A DNA stretch of 10,798 nucleotides from UBA2128 sp964534955 (GTDB lineage Bacteria; Fidelibacterota; Marinisomatia; Marinisomatales; UBA2128): positions 1 through 10,798 of the forward strand of contig CAZHRR010000078.1 of assembly GCA_964534955.1 (NCBI GenBank). Reading direction: 5' to 3'. A program made the translations under genes and the position numbers. This document shows, piece after piece, positions 6,001 to 10,798 of this stretch (the stretch's first letter is position 1; each line of letters begins with the position of its first letter). The notes under the pieces were generated by a model that worked only from the letters and a program-made list of their open reading frames with translations, did not search any database and had not been told where the DNA came from.

Positions 6001-9000
6001 TCCCGAAATAGAGTGAGCTTGCGGAAAGTTCAATACTCGAGGCGATCCCGGAGCCACCAAGATCAACGGTCTTATCTGCAACATAGAGGTCGTTGGACGT
6101 CACTGTCAGTACAGCCGGGAATGTGTCCACCGTATCGGGTGTGAAAGAGATTGTTATATCCTCACTCCCCTCCGGTGGGATAGCCGCAAACATCTGGGGT
6201 TCAACCGAGAAATGCTCATCATCTACGGAGATGTCCGATACTACCAAATCAACTTCACCAACATTTGTAAGGGTAAACGTGGTTGTAGCTGTGGAATCGG
6301 CTGTCACCGGACCGAAATCGTAGGATTCATGAGACAGGGCCAAGAACGGCGCTACGCCTCTTCCATACAGCGCAATTTGGGCCACCATCTGCTCAGTATC
6401 GTCAGACAGAATGAAGAGGGACGCTGCTGTATCCCCCGTGTCTACGGGAGCGAAGGTTACCCATAGTTCGATACTCCCACCCGGCGGGATCAGAGTCTCT
6501 CCTACATCGAAAGAAGCTTCTACACTGGTGCTACCCTGTCCATCACCAGAGAGGATTAGTAAGGATTCATCTCGAACACGAATCGCAGGAGTGGCAGTTA
6601 AACCGAAAGATGATCCCTTTCCGGAACGCAATAATCCTTTGGTTACACCATGATTCCTATGGCTACTATTTGTCCCTTCAACAGCAGCAGTACCTCCACC
6701 CAACTCCACTGTGAATAGGGGATCTACCGTGTAGACAGAGTCTATAGTCAGCGTGTCATTCCCCGTGTTTGACACTGTCATTATAATTGTGCTGTCACTA
6801 TTTACAGCTACAGGACCGAAGCTTAATTCCTCATCCGAAGTTTCGATGACAGGCACGACACCCTGGCCATACAGAGTAACCAGAATATCATTTTCATCCG
6901 GATCATCGTGAACAATTGTAATCGTCTCCTGGTAACCAATGGAGTCCGGAGGCGTGAATGTAACAGTTACTTCCTGGCTCCCCGCAGGAGCGAGTGCCGC
7001 TGAAGATGGAGTAACCTCAAAGACCTCCCCAGTGACCGAAATATCGGTGAGAAGGAGAGTGTCCGAACCGGAGTTGGTAATATCAAAAGCCATTGCCTTA
7101 GTACTGTCTCTACGGACATTGCCAAACAGCAGCTCTGATACCGCTACATCTATAGTTGGCTTCACACCTTCACCTGAGAGAGGTATCTCGATAACAGCTG
7201 TACCGTAGGCATCACTGAAGATTCTCAATGTATCCACGAAAGTCCCCTCTGCGTCTGGGGTGAACCCGACCGTGACATCCTTACTCTCCCCCGGCTCGAG
7301 GTTTATGGGGAGATCATCACCAAGATTAGCGCTAAAACCAGTCGCAGACAGGGTAAAACTGGTTACATGGAGAGTATCTGTTCCTGTATTAATGTATGGA
7401 AAGAAGACAAATTCCGTGCTATCCTGCCGGACGGAGCCAAAGTTGACACTATCCTGACCCGTGGAAATTAGCGGCGCAACACCTGTACCGATTAGAGCTA
7501 CGAACAGGCTGTCGCTGCCTGTAGGATCATCACTGATAACAATCAGCTCATCCGTGAAATCTCCTGTATCTTGCGGAGCGAAAGTGAGGATTAACTCCAG
7601 ACTGTCGCCGGGGAGGATTTCTGTAAAGTAGGCAGTGGCAGTAGCAGCTTGCCCCGTGAAATGCGAAGTGTATTTCACCGGGGTAGCAGTGGCAGTCAGA
7701 TCCCGCCCTGGTCGGTGACGTGGTAATCCCGTTAGCGGTGATTGTACCAACAGTGGCTTTTTAACATCCTCGTTTAAGGGACGAGATCGCAACTTTTCTT
7801 TATTTTTCTTTTCCAAGGTACTACCTTTCTGCTCTGTAGTGCGAAATCCAGAAGTTTCGGGATAGCGAGTCACATGCCCTTGTCTATGACCAACGACTGA
7901 TTGCTCGTTATTATCTGTTAACTGCCTCTGCCAACTGCCACTTGACAACCGCCCCTGCCTAATGCTACCTGCTACTTCAGACTTCCTGCTACTAATCTCT
8001 ACACCAAAATAACTTACTTCTCCACCAGCAATGTAGATGGAGTCCACCGCAAGTGTATCACTACCGTCGTTGTAGAGTGTAAGTAGTGTCTGGTCAAACT
8101 CACCGTCCACCACATTTAATCCACCAAAGCTAACAGTATCCTCTGAGGCTGCAACGATGGGATAGCTTACCTCCAGGGCGTCTGACAGGTTACTGGCGTT
8201 GTTTCCAGTGTCTACGGCAGCAATGGTGTAGTAGTTGACCATATTCAGATTAGCCGTATTATCTGAGAAGAAGGTATCTGGAGCTAGAACCAGATCGAGG
8301 GAATCGAACACCACAGAATCCTCGCTGCGGTAGAGAACATAGTGTGTCAGGTCAGCTTCAGTATTGGGGGACCACGTGACGGTAACGCTGGTGGCTTCGG
8401 CAATGTAGTCAAGCCCTGTTGGAGCCTCCGGCGGCTGGAAGGTCTGGTCGTAGTAGTAGGCCCCCATATCGGTCACCGTACCGTCGGGATCAGGATCACT
8501 GGCCGGATCGCCGGCATCTATGGCTGGTGAACCCCACTGGAGGGTAAAATCGCCAGTAGCAGGAGCAGTAAACAGAGGATCGGTATCAATGTTGCCATCC
8601 CCCCAGTTCACCGTGCCATTGTCGTTGGTGACGATGCTGTCGAGACCACCCTGGATATCGGAATAGGAAATGGTGATGGAATTGGGATCATTGCCTTGAT
8701 AAAAATGTAATTCCTCTGGTGAATTATTCCACAGAATAGAATTAACTAAAGTCGGACTACTAGAATTATTTATAAGAACGCCTCCACCGATAAAAGCAGA
8801 ATTTCCTACAATAGTCACATTAGTTAGGAATGGACTTGATTGATAGCACTTAATACCACCACCACCATCATTTCCACCAGTTGCTGCAGAAGTATTATTA
8901 TAAATAGTTACGTTATGCAACACAGCATTTGAAGAATCATACAACCATATACCACCGCCCTGACCACTAGCATAGTTACTACTGACAATAACATTTTCTA

Positions 9001-10798
9001 TCCAAGGACTAGAATTAGAAAAACAAGCTATACCCCCGCCATGATTAGATGATGTATTATCAATCACCAATAAATTATATAATTGGGGACTGGATAGATA
9101 ACAATATATACCACCACCATAGCCATCATTAGCCATTCCATTTTGTATAGAAAACCCTTCTAAAACTGTAGTAGTATCATGTCCCGATTCAAAAATAACA
9201 ACCTTACCATTCCCACCACCGTCAATGATACTGGAATCCGGTCCTGCTCCACGGAGGACCACATTAGAATCGGGGAAAACGATATTCTCATAGTAAGTCC
9301 CTACTGCCACGTCCACAGTGTCTCCTGAAAAAGCTGTATCTAATGCCGCCTGGATGGTAGGATATTCAGAGGGTACAAAGAGCACGATATGCTGTGAACC
9401 AATGCCCGTTAATTGCACCTGATACGTACCTTCGTCCGGGTCGTTGCTGCCAAACAATAGAACAGCAGAATAGTCCGTTTCCGCCAAGGGATCAAAGGTT
9501 ACGGTCACTAATACAGTATCATTCCAAGGCAGCATAGCGGAAGAGGTGTCCACGGAAAAAACGGCATCACCCGTGATGGTAATTTCATCAATCTCCAGTA
9601 CCGCCGCTCCAATATTGGTAACTGTAAGAACCTCCTGCCGGGGTGTGCCGATGCGTGTGAGCGGGAAATTGATGGCGGAGACGCTGTCCTCGGTGGCGGA
9701 ACTGACCACAATGTCCTGCAGCTCACTGATGCCGTAACCCTGAAGAGCAACTGAAACCACAGGGGTGTTGGGATCATCAGAGGAGATGGTGAGTGTATCC
9801 ACAAAATCGCCTGGCACGGAAGGAATGAACGTCACATTCACTGTTAGAGAATCATCGATCGGTACTACCGCACTGGCAGGATCAGGAGTGAATTCACCTG
9901 TCTGGGTGGCCATGGCATCAATCACTAACTCTTTTACGCCACTGTTGTGAATAATAAAGGATAGCAACGCTTCATCGCCCTCCACGACACCGCCAAAGTT
10001 CAGCAGTGTATCTGCCACCACGATCTGACCGGAATAGGCGTCGTTCTTCCGGCCTGGAGAACCGAGGTCTCCGTCACCGTATGTCAGGGTGGCTTCTATC
10101 CAGTTGGCGCCTGCTGAATTGTCCCGATAGGGAGCAATGAGTTCCATGGAGACGCCGGTGGGATCGGGGAAGGTGACGCCATCGTCATAAGCCACACGAT
10201 CTATTTCGTTGCTCATGCCATCCAAGAGGACAACCTCATCGCCGGCATTACTGAGTGAAAAGGTGCTGAAGGTATAATCCACTTCCACTCCGCCGTTCAC
10301 ACTGGTATCGGCATTGATACCCAGGACAACATATCCATCGGGCAAAACTTGAAACTCCGATGATGAAATGGTATGATTGTCAGAGCCATCGTCTTTCAGC
10401 GTCCAACCGTCAAAATGGATGGGCGTAATCCCCTGGTTATAGATTTCAATCCATTCCCCCACCCCATCGGTTACTGCAGATGGATTCTGCATAATCTCGT
10501 TTATGACCAGATAGCTCAGCGTATCCGGCAGGAATGGCGGACCGTCAATCCAGGCTGGTATTCCCGCAATTGTGCCGTGCCGGCCATTTCCACTGGCGTC
10601 ATAAGCGGCAGGTGTGGTGGCGTCTCTTGAACCCTCATTGAAGTGCCAGAGACCAATCGAATTGGCATCGGGAATAAATTCTGCCGGCGGGACAAAGCCT
10701 CCGGTGTAGCGGACTACATCTGATACTCGTACCTCATCAACCACGCCATCGAATGGATTTATAGGACTGGAAACCCTTAAAACACCGGAACCATCAGC
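3002..10798 (-). CDS. Giant multidomain T9SS-secreted surface protein (5' end beyond window)
   Basis: The frame is open from the right edge to a TGA at 3004-3002: 2598 codons visible, numbered here from the edge. A GTG at 10744 is not the start, because 18 in-frame codons (ending ...NPFDG) precede it and continue the LamG-like motif. Domains in order: LamG-like end (1-92), lamin-tail domain (96-254, LVINEIMQNP...GEWIEIYN), ASH/HYDIN units 1-2 (259-467), pectate-lyase-like beta-helix (471-781), FN3 (789-880), ASH units 3-9 (882-1783), BACON-like unit (1784-1897), two beta-rich modules (1908-2168), a duplicated W-(R/N)-(M/L)-I-S module (about 2178-2330) and a C-terminal T9SS tail (2506-2598) with QNYPNPFNPTT, LGQE, GMYISTL and KMLLLR. 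The protein is thus exported by type IX secretion and its tail removed on attachment. No catalytic site is evident; adhesion or glycan binding is likely. ASH units 3 and 6 carry insertions. Confidence 0.9.
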   Translation of the reverse strand, partial: ADGSGVLRVSSPINPFDGVVDEVRVSDVVRYTGGFVPPAEFIPDANSIGLWHFNEGSRDATTPAAYDASGNGRHGTIAGIPAWIDGPPFLPDTLSYLVINEIMQNPSAVTDGVGEWIEIYNQGITPIHFDGWTLKDDGSDNHTISSSEFQVLPDGYVVLGINADTSVNGGVEVDYTFSTFSLSNAGDEVVLLDGMSNEIDRVAYDDGVTFPDPTGVSMELIAPYRDNSAGANWIEATLTYGDGDLGSPGRKNDAYSGQIVVADTLLNFGGVVEGDEALLSFIIHNSGVKELVIDAMATQTGEFTPDPASAVVPIDDSLTVNVTFIPSVPGDFVDTLTISSDDPNTPVVSVALQGYGISELQDIVVSSATEDSVSAINFPLTRIGTPRQEVLTVTNIGAAVLEIDEITITGDAVFSVDTSSAMLPWNDTVLVTVTFDPLAETDYSAVLLFGSNDPDEGTYQVQLTGIGSQHIVLFVPSEYPTIQAALDTAFSGDTVDVAVGTYYENIVFPDSNVVLRGAGPDSSIIDGGGNGKVVIFESGHDTTTVLEGFSIQNGMANDGYGGGIYCYLSSPQLYNLLVIDNTSSNHGGGIACFSNSSPWIENVIVSSNYASGQGGGIWLYDSSNAVLHNVTIYNNTSAATGGNDGGGGIKCYQSSPFLTNVTIVGNSAFIGGGVLINNSSSPTLVNSILWNNSPEELHFYQGNDPNSITISYSDIQGGLDSIVTNDNGTVNWGDGNIDTDPLFTAPATGDFTLQWGSPAIDAGDPASDPDPDGTVTDMGAYYYDQTFQPPEAPTGLDYIAEATSVTVTWSPNTEADLTHYVLYRSEDSVVFDSLDLVLAPDTFFSDNTANLNMVNYYTIAAVDTGNNASNLSDALEVSYPIVAASEDTVSFGGLNVVDGEFDQTLLTLYNDGSDTLAVDSIYIAGGEVSYFGVEISSRKSEVAGSIRQGRLSSGSWQRQLTDNNEQSVVGHRQGHVTRYPETSGFRTTEQKGSTLEKKNKEKLRSRPLNEDVKKPLLVQSPLTGLPRHRPGRDLTATATPVKYTSHFTGQAATATAYFTEILPGDSLELILTFAPQDTGDFTDELIVISDDPTGSDSLFVALIGTGVAPLISTGQDSVNFGSVRQDSTEFVFFPYINTGTDTLHVTSFTLSATGFSANLGDDLPINLEPGESKDVTVGFTPDAEGTFVDTLRIFSDAYGTAVIEIPLSGEGVKPTIDVAVSELLFGNVRRDSTKAMAFDITNSGSDTLLLTDISVTGEVFEVTPSSAALAPAGSQEVTVTFTPPDSIGYQETITIVHDDPDENDILVTLYGQGVVPVIETSDEELSFGPVAVNSDSTIIMTVSNTGNDTLTIDSVYTVDPLFTVELGGGTAAVEGTNSSHRNHGVTKGLLRSGKGSSFGLTATPAIRVRDESLLILSGDGQGSTSVEASFDVGETLIPPGGSIELWVTFAPVDTGDTAASLFILSDDTEQMVAQIALYGRGVAPFLALSHESYDFGPVTADSTATTTFTLTNVGEVDLVVSDISVDDEHFSVEPQMFAAIPPEGSEDITISFTPDTVDTFPAVLTVTSNDLYVADKTVDLGGSGIASSIELSASSLYFGNTADSTIAVIVSNTGSDTLQILSITEVSNFTLSFVEGDLPIEILPSGSATLQIQFDAGSAPGHYSGTATLHTSAFMSNDVTIDLDAFYLVAQSVDFEQVLINRDSVTVIALENNGSDTLFIASTSTSSGLFSASPESNNILPETSMDITLSFSPEEKGVFTDSVVMEFEGLAESVIMFALSGEGITYPAAAYNSTSFGITTVQGTDVSFDLVVSNEGDYPLDYQLAVDAFWVAYEWLSLSSQSGQVSGGSSDTVVVSVVETANLDDGDYLGWLYITTNAGPDLGSAIDTVDVDLTLLPSGSEVASGDTSIAGGNQPPFEMTDDEGNSLGVVIDFTAGQGGDISVTAVPTSPPSDSATGFYDPDGDVTIPLFASFYWEVTSTIPSGFVADIIFDYSSLPGVENPSLLRLAKRQNLAGPGIMWEFISSGSIEVDAQDKTITARDQNEFSQWTVASDSEDNSFEDTQAPAITAISISPTAPGVLEAVNVSAFVSDESVISTVNLLYLKGGTSVYSQLPMTLDGGGYSAAIPSSDVTLTGLAYFIQASDEHEFSSTSDTLGIPVKFPANSLSSTISGSPISGGFPKDKWRMISVPANLDDNSVANTIGDEFAVASSNTTWQMFQWTGSSWADASSLSAGESYWLYQMVADNVAITTGSGTSVDMEEAELTIKSGWNLISSPYAFKVAVDADQGVFYGPITYGNGSEGWTDIVTELSPWAGYAIYNRTTSDKTLTVDPTADGGSVARLTDQDIGGWLIQLKASAGDYSDEANYVGRLTEAEDQLDSYDNPEPPYIDGYVSLAMDRLEWGAGLPRFSSDVRSADEVDGVWDIDLHVRKVRSPVTIAPEIHGTLPAEFKAVLLDLLSREQKDILAGETVLITDAREDFPYHLKVIAGSPDFVDRTVRETLAALPEKLTLHQNYPNPFNPTTRIAFALPRPEKVSLKIVNLLGQEIITLTDGWYDLGYYEVVWDGKDAFGQGVASGMYISTLTSGDKFITRKMLLLR
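3005..3283 (-). other. T9SS type A C-terminal sorting domain
   Basis: The last 93 residues match the family's layout: HQNYPNPFNPTTRIAFALP, then VSLKIVNLLGQEIITL, a GYYEVVWDGKD strand, GVASGMYISTL and the terminal KMLLLR. In known T9SS cargo this domain directs passage through the outer-membrane SprA-type channel and is then cleaved. It requires a T9SS elsewhere in the genome; none is encoded in this window. Confidence 0.92.
6533..6694 (-). other. Smaller insertion in ASH unit 6
   Basis: About 54 codons separate the strand ending FTVELGGG from the usual SVEASFDV...IPPGGS segment. The intervening product is rich in S, G, H and R (for example SSHRNHGVTKGLLRSGKG) and does not fit the ASH pattern. 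It sits at the same point of the fold as the larger insertion in unit 3, and both contain LTAT. The exact borders are uncertain. Confidence 0.5.
7640..7993 (-). repeat. 354-nt in-frame insertion in ASH unit 3
   Basis: The segment is bounded by AGTAGCAG (7640-7647) and its inverse complement CTGCTACT (7986-7993) and is exactly 118 codons. Its product is rich in K and R (21 of 118 residues, against 3 of 105 in the next ASH unit) and has no ASH pattern. The right part (about 7920-7993 on the plus strand) consists of degenerate CTGCC/CTGCTACT words, and the left part carries a hairpin. It looks like non-coding repeat DNA captured in frame. No target-site duplication is visible. Confidence 0.6.
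7652..7683. repeat. Hairpin within the insertion, flanked by direct repeats
   Basis: CCCCGTGAAAT (7652-7662) pairs with ATTTCAC-C-GGGG (7672-7683) with one bulged base and a 9-nt loop. GCAGTGGCAGT occurs on both sides as a direct repeat (7632-7642 and 7686-7696). Such a structure is unusual inside a coding sequence and is consistent with a mobile or REP-like remnant. Confidence 0.6.
8456..9388 (-). other. Right-handed beta-helix domain inside the giant protein
   Basis: The region encodes 'YPTIQAALDTAFSGDTVDVA', then 'GTYYENIVFPDSNVVLRGAG', and repeated 'GGGI.......SP.L.NV.I..N' coils, ending with DTDPLFTAPATGDFTLQ, GSPAIDAGDP and DMGAYYY. This is the usual layout of pectate-lyase-like, right-handed beta-helix domains in extracellular proteins, including the closing 'AIDAG...D.GA' motif. 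Such domains bind or cleave polysaccharides; I cannot identify a catalytic triad. The core (about 8690-9240) is AT-rich compared with both sides. Confidence 0.85.

Larger units (their letters stand above)
5450..8155 (-). repeat. Array of seven ASH/HYDIN-type Ig-like repeats (units 3-9)
   Basis: Units of about 93-108 residues, when free of insertion, recur with the pattern '(G)V.P.I....D.V.FG.V..DST......N.GSDTL.I........F.V.......PG.S....V.FTP...G.F.D.L.I.SDDP.......L.G.G'. Approximate units: 7481-8155 (with insertion), 7166-7480, 6860-7165, 6356-6859 (with insertion), 6047-6355, 5732-6046 and 5450-5728. Two more units lie upstream at 9731-10024 and 9398-9712. The repeats are diverged rather than identical. 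Such arrays in FCB surface proteins probably act as a stalk or as adhesive modules. Confidence 0.85.

Noticed and set aside
7787..7794. TCGCAACT shared between the ASH-3 insertion and the 17-bp inverted repeat (2990-2997)
   Set aside because: Only eight bases match, too short to claim a common element without a genome search.
10742..10744. GTG as the start codon of the giant gene
   Set aside because: The frame stays open to the window edge and the upstream codons continue a domain motif.

Overview
All genes in this window lie on the minus strand, so transcription runs from right to left. The content suggests a bacterium of the FCB superphylum, most likely Candidatus Marinimicrobia (Neomarinimicrobiota) or a close relative. 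The evidence is a giant secreted protein ending in a type IX secretion (T9SS) sorting domain (QNYPNPFNPTT...), a CsgG-like periplasmic protein of the kind common in that group, and a RAYT-type transposase gene beside REP-like hairpins. The taxonomic call is inference.

Right part (3002-10798): one open frame of 2598 codons fills almost three quarters of the window and runs off the right edge. It encodes a mosaic cell-surface or extracellular protein. In order it carries the end of a LamG-like region, a lamin-tail domain, two ASH/HYDIN-type immunoglobulin-like units, a right-handed beta-helix, a fibronectin type III domain, seven more ASH units, a BACON-like unit, two further beta-rich modules, a duplicated W-(R/N)-(M/L)-I-S module and the T9SS tail. 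Two ASH units carry large in-frame insertions at the same place in the fold. The larger is 354 nt, rich in basic residues, and bounded by 8-bp inverted repeats. The beta-helix core is clearly more AT-rich than its flanks.

Middle part (about 1870-3001): a 17-bp perfect inverted repeat with two inner hairpins follows the giant gene. Next come a BIME-like pair of REP units and a RAYT (Y1/HUH) transposase gene whose start appears frameshifted. Then comes a gene for a secreted or anchored CsgG-like protein (1179-1871).

Left part (1-1028): a tightly packed HEPN/MNT cluster, with a complete nucleotidyltransferase, a HEPN protein, an orphan nucleotidyltransferase C-terminal fragment and a second nucleotidyltransferase cut by the window edge. 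All are translationally coupled by overlapping or nearly overlapping ends. This is a toxin-antitoxin-like arrangement.

I do not see a clearly new multi-gene system. The observations most worth following are the insertion-bearing ASH loops in the giant surface protein, the RAYT/BIME pair, and the doubled HEPN/MNT cluster with its preserved fragment.
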